Assembly (NCBI RefSeq): GCF_000375485.1
Contig: NZ_AQXE01000006.1
Location: 82,964-146,963 of the forward strand
Reading direction: 5' to 3'
DNA length: 64,000 nt
Source of the DNA: Desulfovibrio oxyclinae DSM 11498
GTDB lineage: Bacteria; Desulfobacterota; Desulfovibrionia; Desulfovibrionales; Desulfovibrionaceae
Shown piece by piece: positions 17,308 through 24,947 of this stretch (within the stretch, counting starts at the first letter, position 1; every line of letters begins with the position of its first letter). Made by a program: the position numbers and the translations under genes. The notes beneath the pieces are model-generated. The model was not told where the DNA came from and searched no databases. It saw only the letters and a list, made by a program, of their open reading frames with translations.

Positions 17308-17793
17308 TTACATGGAGTTGATGAGGGTGTTGCCGCTGCCGCCCTTTTCGCCGCCCACGGCCCGGGCCGCCTTGGCGTCCTTGTCCAGCTTGGCCATGAT
17401 GTCTCTGACGAATCTGCGCATGGTCGTCCGCTGGACCGGAGTCCTGACCTTGGTGCCGTTCTTCATCTCCGCGTGAATCTCGAACAGCACGTGTGCGTTG
17501 GGTCCCTTGGCGTAACTGTCCTGCTTGGAGGCAATTATCTTGACGGATTCGAAGACGTCCCGGTGCTTCCCGAGGTAGGTGCGCAGGCGCTCCATGCCGT
17601 CTTTGGGGACATCACCGCTCTTCAGGTCCCCGGTAAAGGAGATTGGCGGGCTGTTATGCGAGGAGAAAAAAAGCGGGCTGCGCCCTTCGAAGAAATCCAA
17701 ACCGAAAAAGACGACCAGTGAGCCAATCGCGATAATGGCAAGCAGCACGTTCCTGATCACTTCGGTATTTGACACTCTCGACCTGGCAACCAT
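17308..17793 (-). CDS. Hypothetical single-span membrane protein
   Basis: A 161-residue protein with one N-terminal membrane helix (VIRNVLLAIIAIGSLVVFFG, residues 12-31) and a predicted periplasmic domain with a basic C-terminus. I do not recognise the family. The domain begins ISFTGDLKSGDVPKDGMERL and contains GKHRDVFESVKI. This pattern is loosely matched by the protein at 28232-28726 (helix, LKDLNL, GRHSGTFKEMFI), so the two may be distant paralogs. The C-terminal GGEKGGSGNT looks unstructured. Confidence 0.55.
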   Translation of the reverse strand: MVARSRVSNTEVIRNVLLAIIAIGSLVVFFGLDFFEGRSPLFFSSHNSPPISFTGDLKSGDVPKDGMERLRTYLGKHRDVFESVKIIASKQDSYAKGPNAHVLFEIHAEMKNGTKVRTPVQRTTMRRFVRDIMAKLDKDAKAARAVGGEKGGSGNTLINSM

Positions 17794-17879
17794 ATGTTCC
17801 CCTCTTTGCTGACGCCTTCAGTCAGTCTATAGCACAGCGTTATAACAGGTCAAGATGACCGCTTCTCACGGGAAAATCC

Positions 17880-18497
17880 ATGTTCGCCACGCTTCTCAAA
17901 GGTATGATCATCGGCCTGTCAATCGCCGCCCCCGTTGGCCCCATGGGCGTTCTCTGCATCCAGCGCAGCCTCTCGGGAGGAATGCGCGGCGGCATGGCCG
18001 TCGGGCTCGGTGTGGCAGTCGCCGACGCCCTCTACGGCGCCGTTGCCGGCTTCGGCCTGACCTTCATTTCCGGCTTCCTGCTCGACCATCAGGCATGGTT
18101 CAAGATAATCGGCGGCTTCATTCTGCTCTGGATGGGTATCAAGACCCTTCGCCAGCCTACCGACATGCCCAAAACCGTGGCCACCCCGAAGCCCGGCGGT
18201 CTCGCCGAGGACTTCGGAGCATCGTTCCTGCTCGGCCTGACCAACCCCGCCACCATCGTCTTTTTCATGGCCGTCTTCACCGCCTTCGGTTCCGAAGGCC
18301 TGACCTTCGATGCACTCGGCGCCTGCGTTCTGGTCCTCGGCGTATTCCTCGGATCCACCGGCTGGTGGGCCTTCCTCAGCGCCGCATCCAACCGCATGAG
18401 AAACCGCCTCACAGCCAAACTGCCGCTTGTCACGAAGATATCCGGCGGCGTCATCGCCGCCTTCGGCATCGGCTCCTTCGCCAGCCTCATCATGTAA
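17880..18497 (+). CDS. LysE/RhtB family amino acid exporter
   Basis: A 205-residue membrane protein with six hydrophobic segments. It begins FATLLKGMIIGLSIAAPVGP, the family hallmark, followed by SLSGGMRGGMAVGLGVAVAD and the central LGLTNPATIVFFMAVF. Family members export amino acids or small metabolites using the proton gradient; substrate is not predictable. It precedes the hypothetical gene at 18549 by 51 bases. Confidence 0.85.
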   Translation: MFATLLKGMIIGLSIAAPVGPMGVLCIQRSLSGGMRGGMAVGLGVAVADALYGAVAGFGLTFISGFLLDHQAWFKIIGGFILLWMGIKTLRQPTDMPKTVATPKPGGLAEDFGASFLLGLTNPATIVFFMAVFTAFGSEGLTFDALGACVLVLGVFLGSTGWWAFLSAASNRMRNRLTAKLPLVTKISGGVIAAFGIGSFASLIM

Positions 18498-18548
18498 TTT
18501 GCTTTTTTCCCACGCTGGAGTACCCTTCTGCAAAACCCGGAGCAGGAA

Positions 18549-19298
18549 ATGGCCGAAGGCAAAGATCTCGACATACTGGAAATGCCCTTCGAAGGACTCG
18601 CCGCCTACTGGCTGTCCATCCGTAAGATAATGGACACCAGAAAAGGCAAGACCATCGTCCGCGACGAACTCGAAGGCACCACGGAAATCTTCATCCGGCA
18701 CCTGCTGGAAACCGTCTTCTCCAAAATGGATGAAGGACTCGTACGCAAACTCGCCGAAGTTAAAAAAGACACCCTGCTCGACGATTATCGCCGCAAGATA
18801 GACCTCATGCGGCTCTCCCTGTTCGCCATAGCCTCCGGCGAGAACCCGCGCGTCACGCTCGTGCGCATGGACTCCAAATTCTCGCACGCCCCCCTCTCCG
18901 AAAAAAAAGCCTTCGAAATGGCCTCCGGACTCGTCCAGGCCGTCAAACAACAGGACGCCGACCTCGCCACCCTGCTCGCCGTAGACCACAAAATCCGCTT
19001 CGACCAGCTGGTTGTCAAACTGCTCTTCTTCACCATCTACGCACGAAGAGAAGGACGCACCGGACTCGACCGATTCCTCGGATACACCAAGTCCCGCTAC
19101 TTCACCGAAGGACTCTCCCTCGCCATAGACAACTTCGAACCCGACTTCCTCGCCTACCATCTGGAAGGAATCCGAGACCAGACCATCAACGAAACCAGCC
19201 GCAAAATGGATATGTCCCTCGAAATGGCCCTCGGCATCAGAGCCAAAATGCCCTACGACGACGTATTTCGCATCGCCAAAGCCTACATGCCCGGATAA
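18549..19298 (+). CDS. Hypothetical protein
   Basis: A 249-residue, mainly helical, soluble protein without a clear family. The C-terminal half (FTIYARREGRTGLDRFLGYT, FTEGLSLAIDNFEPDFLAYH) is faintly like the cytoplasmic part of MotA-type stator proteins, but no membrane helices are present, so this is only an impression. The start ATG at 18549 follows GGAGCAGGAA. It may be co-transcribed with the LysE gene upstream. The repeat array begins just after its stop. Confidence 0.6.
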   Translation: MAEGKDLDILEMPFEGLAAYWLSIRKIMDTRKGKTIVRDELEGTTEIFIRHLLETVFSKMDEGLVRKLAEVKKDTLLDDYRRKIDLMRLSLFAIASGENPRVTLVRMDSKFSHAPLSEKKAFEMASGLVQAVKQQDADLATLLAVDHKIRFDQLVVKLLFFTIYARREGRTGLDRFLGYTKSRYFTEGLSLAIDNFEPDFLAYHLEGIRDQTINETSRKMDMSLEMALGIRAKMPYDDVFRIAKAYMPG

Positions 19299-19310
19299 AT
19301 CGTCTCCGAC

Positions 19311-19446
19311 GGGCAGGGGCGCTGCCCCTGCACCCCGCCAAAGGGGCGGGCCCCCTTTGGAATCCCTGAGTTGTCAGCGGTGTTGCAGCTGCCGGGTTCA
19401 TGCGGTCGCACTCCTCGCGTCCAAGCTGCAACCCCGCTGACGGGGG
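19311..19446. repeat. Boundary module of the repeat array
   Basis: This segment holds three hairpin-forming pieces: a GGGGC...GCCCC hairpin at 19314-19332, CCAAAGGGGCGGGCCCCCTTTGG-type dyad symmetry around 19348-19370, and an 18-bp inverted repeat (GTCAGCGG...GCAGCT with AGCTGCAACCCCGCTGAC, 19373-19441) around a 33-base centre. The same pieces recur at 20240-20350 and, inverted, at 37628-37740. Confidence 0.75.
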
Positions 19447-19869
19447 TTTGGGAGCTGTGGGGCTTGGCTGACGGGCTTCTGTAGCAAAACTTAGTTAAGC
19501 GGGATTCCGTCAGCCCGCAGACTTCCCACCTGTACTTCCAACAAAGCTTCTGCTCCCGCCAATCAAGTACCGCAGCAATGCCGATCGAGGCATAGAGGCT
19601 CTTTTGACCGGTCACGCAGGTCCGGGTGGTGTTTGTTAGCCACAAACGTTTCACCCGGAGCAGTGACCGCGTCATAGAGCCTCTCGCCGAGAGCGGCGGC
19701 TCACCCCCAACAGCGCAGTTTTTGCCTTCTTTTTTCTGCGCAAGCAAAAAAGAAGGTCGGCCGACAGGCCGAAACCTGCAACTGGTGCAAAACGGCAATG
19801 CCTCCGGCGGGCCCTTCAGGCGGACCAAAGGGGCGGGCCCCCTTTGGAATCCCTGCGTTGTCAGCGGGG
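19447..19869 (+). repeat. Structured repeat unit, copy 1 (423 bp)
   Basis: First unit of the array. In order: an inverted repeat GGCTGACGG...CCGTCAGCC; a nested stem region with GAGGCTC/GAGCCTC and CGGTCAC/GTGACCG enclosing an apical hairpin (CCGGGTG/CACCCGG); a hairpin CCTTCTTTTTT/AAAAAAGAAGG; then GGCCGACAGGCC and the CCAAAGGGG-type dyad. No convincing gene: reading frames shared between copies follow from DNA identity. Identical spacing of 423 bases to the next copy shows recent tandem duplication. Confidence 0.8.
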
Positions 19870-20291
19870 TTTGGGAGCTGTGGGGCTTGGCTGACGGGCT
19901 TCTGTAGCAAAACTTAGTTAAGCGGGATTCCGTCAGCCCGCAGACTTCCCACCTGTACTTCCAACAAAGCTTCTGCTCCCGCCAATCAAGTACCGCAGCA
20001 ATGCCGATCGAGGCATAGAGGCTCTTTTGACCGGTTACGCAGGTCCGGGTGATGTTTGTAGGTACAAACATTTCTCCCGGAGCAGTGACCGCGTCATAGA
20101 GCCTCTCGCCGAGAGCGGCGGCGCCCCCCCAAAAGCGCAGTTTTTGCCTTCTTTTTTCTGCGCAAGCAAAAAAGAAGGTCGGCCGACAGGCCGAAACCTG
20201 CAACTGATGCGAAACGGCAATGCCTACGGCGGGCCCTTCAGGCGGACCAAAGGGGCGGGCCCCCTTTGGAATCCATGCGTTGTCAGCGGGG
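19870..20291 (+). repeat. Structured repeat unit, copy 2
   Basis: Nearly identical to copy 1, with scattered substitutions. In the CGGTCAC/GTGACCG stem the left arm becomes CGGTTAC, which keeps pairing by a wobble pair. Substitutions in the apical hairpin shorten its lower stem to CCGGG/CCCGG. Confidence 0.8.
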
Positions 20292-20700
20292 TTGCCGCTG
20301 ACGGGTTCATGCGGTCGCACTACTCGCGTCCAAGCTGCAACCCCGCTGACGAGAATTATATGGTTCTGTGCGTTTTGGCTGACGAACTCTGTTAGCAGAG
20401 TTCAACTAAACAAGACTCTCTCAGCTCACACATTTCCCCCTCGGAACTCCCATAAAACCATCCACTCCCGCCAACCAAGTACCGCAGCAATGCCGATCGA
20501 GGCATAGAGGCTCTTTTGACCGGTCACGCAGGTCCGGGTGGTATTTGTGTTCACAAACGTTTCCCACGGAGCAGTGACCGCGTCATAGAGCCTCTCGCCG
20601 AGAGCGGCGGCGCCCCCCCCCCAACAGCGCAGTTTTTGCCTTCTTTTTTCTGCGCAAGCAAAAAAGCCAGCCGACAGGCCGCAACCTACAACTGGTGCTC
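20292..20700 (+). repeat. Structured repeat unit, copy 3 with boundary module
   Basis: A boundary inverted-repeat module (to 20350) followed by a third, more diverged unit. The GGCTGACG...CAGC arm and the nested stem block are present. The right end is truncated after AACTGGTGC, without the CCAAAGGGG dyad. rlmN ends 74 bases further on. Confidence 0.75.
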
Positions 20701-20773
20701 ACAGGAGAGTCAACGCTCGGGCCGCAAGGCCCGACGACGCCTCCCTCGCCCATCGCACTTGCTGTTCGGAAAT

Positions 20774-21808
20774 CTACTTTGCCTGATCGGCCTTGAGCTG
20801 TCCGCATGCGGCGGCAATGTCGGCACCCATACTGCGGCGAATAAAGGCGGTCATCCCTTTCTGCTTCAGGATGTTCTGGAAGGCTTCGGCATCCTCGCGC
20901 GACGGCGCGTGATACGGCATGTCTTCGGTGGCGTTGTAGCTGATGAGGTTTACCTTGCAGCGCAGGCCGGAGAGAAGTGTGGCCAATTCGCGTGCGTGCT
21001 CGGGACGGTCGTTGACGCCGCCGAGCAGCAGGTATTCGATGGTGATGCGCTCACGGGGGCGCATGGGGTAGGCTCGCAGTGCTGCTACGAGGTCGTCGAT
21101 ATGGAATCGGGCGGCTTTGGGCATGATTTGTTCCCGCAGGGCCTGATTCGGGGCGTGCAGAGAGATGGCCGGCAGGGCCATCTCGGAATCGCCAAGGGTG
21201 CGCAGTTGATCCGGAAAGCCCACGGTGGAAACCATGGAGCGGCGCCATGAGATGTTCAGCCCCTTGGTGTCGGGCAGGGTCCCGAGCACCCGCAGCAGGG
21301 TATCCAGATTCAATAAAGGCTCGCCCATGCCCATGAACACGAGATTCTTGAGCGGCGGCAGATCATTGTCTTCCAGATGCTTTCTGGCGGCCAGCACCTG
21401 ACCGAGAATCTCGCCATGGGTGAGGTTGCGCTCGAATCCCATGAGGCCGGTGTTGCAGAAGGTGCAGCCCATGGCGCACCCAGCCTGTGTGGAAAGGCAC
21501 TGGGAGTAACGGTCATGCATGGGGATGATGACGGACTCGATGCGCTTGCCGTCCTGCATCCTGAAAAGGAACTTGGTGGTGCCGTCTTCCGAGACCTGCG
21601 TTTTTTCGATTTCCGGCCAGCGGACCTCGCATTTCTCCTTCAGGGCTTCGCGCAGGGGCTTGGCGATGTTGGTCATGGCGTCGAAGTCGGCCACGCCTTT
21701 CTGCCACATCCATTGCCAGAGCTGCTCGGCGCGAAAGCGCGGCAGCCCGAGCTCCTGCGTGCAGAAGGTTTCGAGTTCGGTACGGGTCAGGTCCAGAAGA
21801 TTGATCAT
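20774..21808 (-). CDS. rlmN: Dual-specificity RNA methyltransferase RlmN
   Basis: A 344-residue radical-SAM enzyme that methylates C2 of A2503 in 23S rRNA and A37 in some tRNAs. The iron-sulfur cluster motif is CAMGCTFC within QAGCAMGCTFCNTG, and the SAM-binding GMGEPLLN follows. The methyl-carrying and resolving Cys regions (CLSTQAGC and the C-terminal GADIAAACGQL) are both present. The ATG at 21808 has GAGGTAAAC upstream and gives normal length. A small membrane protein and pgeF lie upstream on the same strand. Confidence 0.95.
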   Translation of the reverse strand: MINLLDLTRTELETFCTQELGLPRFRAEQLWQWMWQKGVADFDAMTNIAKPLREALKEKCEVRWPEIEKTQVSEDGTTKFLFRMQDGKRIESVIIPMHDRYSQCLSTQAGCAMGCTFCNTGLMGFERNLTHGEILGQVLAARKHLEDNDLPPLKNLVFMGMGEPLLNLDTLLRVLGTLPDTKGLNISWRRSMVSTVGFPDQLRTLGDSEMALPAISLHAPNQALREQIMPKAARFHIDDLVAALRAYPMRPRERITIEYLLLGGVNDRPEHARELATLLSGLRCKVNLISYNATEDMPYHAPSREDAEAFQNILKQKGMTAFIRRSMGADIAAACGQLKADQAK

Positions 21809-21871
21809 GTTTACCTCGCCCGGGCAATGTAGGGCCGTGGGCGGTTGTGTCAAGTACGCGATGCGGGCGGA

Positions 21872-22045
21872 TCAGCGGACGATGGTGTGGATGAGCGTGA
21901 AGAGCATCACGGCCACGAGCACGGCCAGCAGCAGATTCGTTATGTTCTGCCTGCGTCTGGCGCGCTTTTCCTTGCTGCGGGTGAACTGGCCCGTGATGAA
22001 CAGGATCAGCAGCAGGATGACGATGACTTTGGTCAGCATGCCCAT
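21872..22045 (-). CDS. Small two-helix membrane protein (57 aa)
   Basis: A short frame on the minus strand starts MGMLTKVIVILLLILFITGQ, continues with a very basic linker (FTRSKEKRARRRQNI) and a second membrane helix (NLLLAVLVAVMLFTLIHTIV), then TGA. Its ATG lies two bases after the pgeF stop, inside a tightly packed operon, which supports it as a real gene. The function is unknown; the two-helix hairpin with a positive loop would place the loop in the cytoplasm. Confidence 0.65.
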   Translation of the reverse strand: MGMLTKVIVILLLILFITGQFTRSKEKRARRRQNITNLLLAVLVAVMLFTLIHTIVR

Positions 22046-22047
22046 GG

Positions 22048-22812
22048 TCAGGCTTCCTGCATCCAGATGATTCCCGCCTGACGACCGGTGCGTCGTTCCG
22101 GGACGGGAGCGTTGCGGTAGGAGTAGAAGCTATCGGTCATGGTTTTGGTGCACAGGTCGATGCCGCTGATGTTTTCGTCGCGCAATCCGGCAGCCAGAAG
22201 TTGATAGCGGGTCAGGGCCCAGAGGTCCACGCAGTTGGTGGCCGGATCGCGGAACTGTTTGAATTTCGCTCCGAACTCTTCTTCGAAGTTGGTGAATTCG
22301 GCATGCAGCGGGCCGAGGCTGGGGCCTCGCACGGCGAGGAAATCTTCGGGGCGAAGCCGGTAACGTTCGCAGATTTTTTTGACAGCGGAGACGGGGAACC
22401 CGGCCACGTTGCCGCGCCAGCCCACATGCAAGGCGGCGATAAAGTTGCCGGAGCGATGGGCCAGCATCACCGGCTGGCAGTCGGCGGTCTTGATCATCAG
22501 CGCCTGCCGCTTGCGTGTGGTGGCCATGCCGTCGCCCTTGAGCACGGGCTGATCGGTGGCCTTGGACGGCGCAGGCTCGAAATGCACCTCGGTGCCGTGA
22601 ACCTGAAGGCATTCACCCCAACTGCGGAAGCCGAACTGTTCCTGAAGGGACTCGCGGTTCTCGGCGACGGCACGCGGGTCGTCGCCAACTTCGTAGGAAA
22701 GGTTTGCCGCATCAAAAGGTTCGCACGAGATGCCGCCGAGCCGGGTGGTGAAGGCGCAGCCCACGCCCGGCAGAAGATCGAACCGGTGAGTGAAGGTGGC
22801 TATCTGGACCAT
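22048..22812 (-). CDS. pgeF: Purine nucleoside phosphorylase / peptidoglycan editing factor family (YfiH/PgeF)
   Basis: A 254-residue protein of the DUF152/laccase-domain family. The metal-site motifs are QVHGTEV, KTADCQPVML and HVGWRGN. The family has been shown to act on purine nucleosides and, in E. coli, to prevent mis-incorporation into peptidoglycan precursors. The ATG at 22812 (MVQIATFTHRF) follows AAGAGGAAC. It overlaps the end of the upstream cyclo-ligase gene by 13 bases, so the two are translationally coupled. Confidence 0.85.
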   Translation of the reverse strand: MVQIATFTHRFDLLPGVGCAFTTRLGGISCEPFDAANLSYEVGDDPRAVAENRESLQEQFGFRSWGECLQVHGTEVHFEPAPSKATDQPVLKGDGMATTRKRQALMIKTADCQPVMLAHRSGNFIAALHVGWRGNVAGFPVSAVKKICERYRLRPEDFLAVRGPSLGPLHAEFTNFEEEFGAKFKQFRDPATNCVDLWALTRYQLLAAGLRDENISGIDLCTKTMTDSFYSYRNAPVPERRTGRQAGIIWMQEA

Positions 22813-23372
22813 ATCTGTTCCTCTTCCGCGATCATCTTGACCGGCACGTCCCATTGCTCCGTGTGAATCTCGTCGACCAGCTGGAATCCGTAGCACACGC
22901 CGATGGTGACGCAGTCAACCATTCCCGAGCTGGCGAGCAAACGGTCGTAGTAACCGCCGCCGTGTCCGAGACGGTTGCCTACCCTGTCAAAGGCCACGCC
23001 GGGCACGAGGGCGAGATCGGGCGTGAAGTCCGCCACGATGGGGCAGGCCTTGTCCGGCTCCATGATCTCATACATGCCGGGGACGAGGTCCTCGCCGCAG
23101 GTGACGCAGGCAAGGTCCATGCATCCGGGCTGCTCCGGACGGCATCGGGGCAGGAGCACCCGGTCGCCGCGCTGCCAGAGTTCGGCCACCAGCGGACGAA
23201 TGTCCACTTCGTTTCGCGCGGGCCAGTAGACCAGCACTTCGCGGGCATTTTTCCATTCTGACAGGCTGCGGATGTTTGCCGCCACAGCGAGGCTGCGGGA
23301 CGCGGCGTCCTCCGGCTTGAGGGCCTTGCGCTCGGCCAGCATGGCGGCTCGAAGATCGTGCTTTGCTTGCAT
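22800..23372 (-). CDS. 5-formyltetrahydrofolate cyclo-ligase
   Basis: A 190-residue enzyme that converts 5-formyl-THF to 5,10-methenyl-THF with ATP. It begins MQAKHDLRAAMLAERKAL, the usual helix with the ATP-contacting Lys and Arg. The conserved C-terminal ATP/Mg site GVAFDRVGNRLGHGGGYYDR is intact. The ATG at 23372 follows AAGGAT. It is the first gene of a minus-strand group with pgeF and the 57-residue protein, and is divergent from the phosphoesterase gene at 23581. Confidence 0.88.
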   Translation of the reverse strand: MQAKHDLRAAMLAERKALKPEDAASRSLAVAANIRSLSEWKNAREVLVYWPARNEVDIRPLVAELWQRGDRVLLPRCRPEQPGCMDLACVTCGEDLVPGMYEIMEPDKACPIVADFTPDLALVPGVAFDRVGNRLGHGGGYYDRLLASSGMVDCVTIGVCYGFQLVDEIHTEQWDVPVKMIAEEEQIWSR

Positions 23373-23580
23373 CTGCGAATCCTTAGCATGGGCAGGCGGC
23401 ACAATCCAGCCCGGACCGGAGCGTTCCGCACCACCGATATCAGTGGCGCAATGGGCGCACCCATGCCGAAATAAACCGCTCGCCGCCGGTAGAGGGCCGA
23501 ACTGTTTTCTGGTATATTTCCGAACTGTCCGGCGGAAATGTCGGGCTGACGGAATCATGCAGCAACCACAAGGAGAGAGC

Positions 23581-24237
23581 ATGTACTGGATCGCATTCGG
23601 CGACGTGCATGAGAGCACGGCGGCCATGGCGGACATCCCCGGCATACGCGAAGCCGCCGGGGTCATCGTCACCGGCGACCTGACCAACTGCGGCGGCAAA
23701 ACGCAGGCTGGGCGGGTGCTGGAGGCCATCCGCGCGCTCAACCCGGTCATCCACGCCCAACCGGGCAACATGGATACGCAGGAAGTTACGCGCTTTCTGG
23801 AGGAATCCGGCGTGATGCTGCACCGTCAGGTGCGCGAGCTCGCCCCGGATCTGTGCCTGATAGGCGTCGGCTATTCCACGCCCACGCCCTTCAACACGCC
23901 CGGCGAGGTCCCCGAAACGGACATCGCCGCGTGGCTCGACGAGCTGGACGAAGCCAGCGCCGGTTACAGCCACCGCATTCTCGCCATTCACGAACCGCCG
24001 GGCGAGAGCAAGCTGGACGTGGTCGGCGGCGGGCAGCACGTGGGTAGCGCCGCGGTGCGAAGCTTCATCGACAAGGCGCGGCTCGACCTGGTGATCACCG
24101 GGCATATCCATGAAGCCAAGGGACGCGACGACATCGGCGGCACGCCGGTCTTCAACCCGGGCATGGTGGCCGGTGGCGGATTCGTGCGCATCGAATTTGC
24201 CGACGGAAAGGTCGCGGCCACGCTGGAGAGCGTCTAG
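23581..24237 (+). CDS. Metallophosphoesterase
   Basis: A 218-residue calcineurin-like phosphoesterase. The metal-binding blocks are in order: GDVHES (residue 8), VTGDLTN, QPGNMD (the GNH-like block, with Asp for His), AIHEPPG and GHIHEAKG. The final FNPGMV is typical of YfcE/MJ0037-type enzymes. The substrate may be a cyclic nucleotide or another phosphodiester but cannot be predicted. AAGGAGAGAGC gives a strong ribosome site for ATG 23581. The stop overlaps the GTG start of rlmH by one base. Confidence 0.8.
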   Translation: MYWIAFGDVHESTAAMADIPGIREAAGVIVTGDLTNCGGKTQAGRVLEAIRALNPVIHAQPGNMDTQEVTRFLEESGVMLHRQVRELAPDLCLIGVGYSTPTPFNTPGEVPETDIAAWLDELDEASAGYSHRILAIHEPPGESKLDVVGGGQHVGSAAVRSFIDKARLDLVITGHIHEAKGRDDIGGTPVFNPGMVAGGGFVRIEFADGKVAATLESV

Positions 24238-24713
24238 TGGCGGCTGGTCGCATCAATTTCATATGGGTGGGCAAGCTCAAGAAAAAGTTCTACGCCGACG
24301 GCTGCGCTCACTACCATAAAAAACTTTCGCGCTTTTATAAACTGGACGAGCGCGTGGTGCGTGACGGACCGGGGAAGCTTCCCGCGCCGGAACGCAATGC
24401 CAAAGAAGGCGAAGGGATTCTCGCCAAAGCTGGCAAGAACGACCTGCTGGTGGTGCTCGACGAACATGGCGAGCAGACCATGTCGCGCGGGTTTGCCAAG
24501 CTGCTGACCCGCTGGACCGACATGCCCGGCGTGGAGCCAACCTTCGTCATCGGCGGTCCCTTCGGGCTTTCGGATGAGGTGAAGGCAGCGGCAAGACACA
24601 CCATGCGTCTTTCGGACATGACCCTGCCGCACGAGCTGGCCCGGCTCATGCTCATGGAACAGCTCTACCGGGCCGCCTGCATCCAGAAAGGCATCCCCTA
24701 CCATCACGACTAG
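24237..24713 (+). CDS. rlmH: 23S rRNA pseudouridine(1915)-N3-methyltransferase RlmH
   Basis: A 158-residue SPOUT-class methyltransferase acting on helix 69 of 23S rRNA. Knot motifs are LLVVLDEHGEQ, FVIGGPFGLSDEV and LSDMTLPHELARLMLMEQLYRA, ending in the characteristic GIPYHHD. Start is GTG at 24237, directly overlapping the upstream stop. It sits in an operon with the phosphoesterase, a small protein and an iron alcohol dehydrogenase. Confidence 0.94.
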   Translation: MAAGRINFIWVGKLKKKFYADGCAHYHKKLSRFYKLDERVVRDGPGKLPAPERNAKEGEGILAKAGKNDLLVVLDEHGEQTMSRGFAKLLTRWTDMPGVEPTFVIGGPFGLSDEVKAAARHTMRLSDMTLPHELARLMLMEQLYRAACIQKGIPYHHD

Positions 24714-24726
24714 CGAGGAATTTCCA

Positions 24727-24945
24727 ATGATAGACATGGATTATCTGAACCGTCTTCAGGAATACCTGACCAACGGAGACTGTGAGTTCGAGTTCGACAA
24801 TTGCGACGAGGAAAAGCGTTACGAAATCCTCGACGGGTTGGAGAAGCTCATGGACGTGGCGGAACACGCCGACGAACTGGCGACAAAACTGATTTTCAAA
24901 GGCGGTCTCGGCGCATTGGCCGGGGTCGGAAGCGAAAAGGAGTAA
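24727..24945 (+). CDS. Small acidic hypothetical protein (72 aa)
   Basis: A 72-residue acidic, helical protein (MIDMDYLNRLQEYLTNGD, LDGLEKLMDVAEHADELATK) ending in GGLGALAGVGSEKE. I do not recognise the family. GAGGAA lies upstream of the ATG, and only two bases separate its stop from the next start, so it is co-translated with the alcohol dehydrogenase. Confidence 0.65.
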   Translation: MIDMDYLNRLQEYLTNGDCEFEFDNCDEEKRYEILDGLEKLMDVAEHADELATKLIFKGGLGALAGVGSEKE

Positions 24946-24947
24946 TA

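Noticed and set aside
19283..20320. A 345-codon minus-strand frame and several short plus-strand frames across the repeat array
   Set aside because: They span tandem copies of the same DNA, so shared peptides reflect repeat identity. They have no start signals, and the copies' changes favour preserved RNA pairing rather than codons.
19311..20735. CRISPR array
   Set aside because: Units are about 423 bases and nearly contiguous, not 25-40-base repeats with unique spacers, and no cas genes are near.
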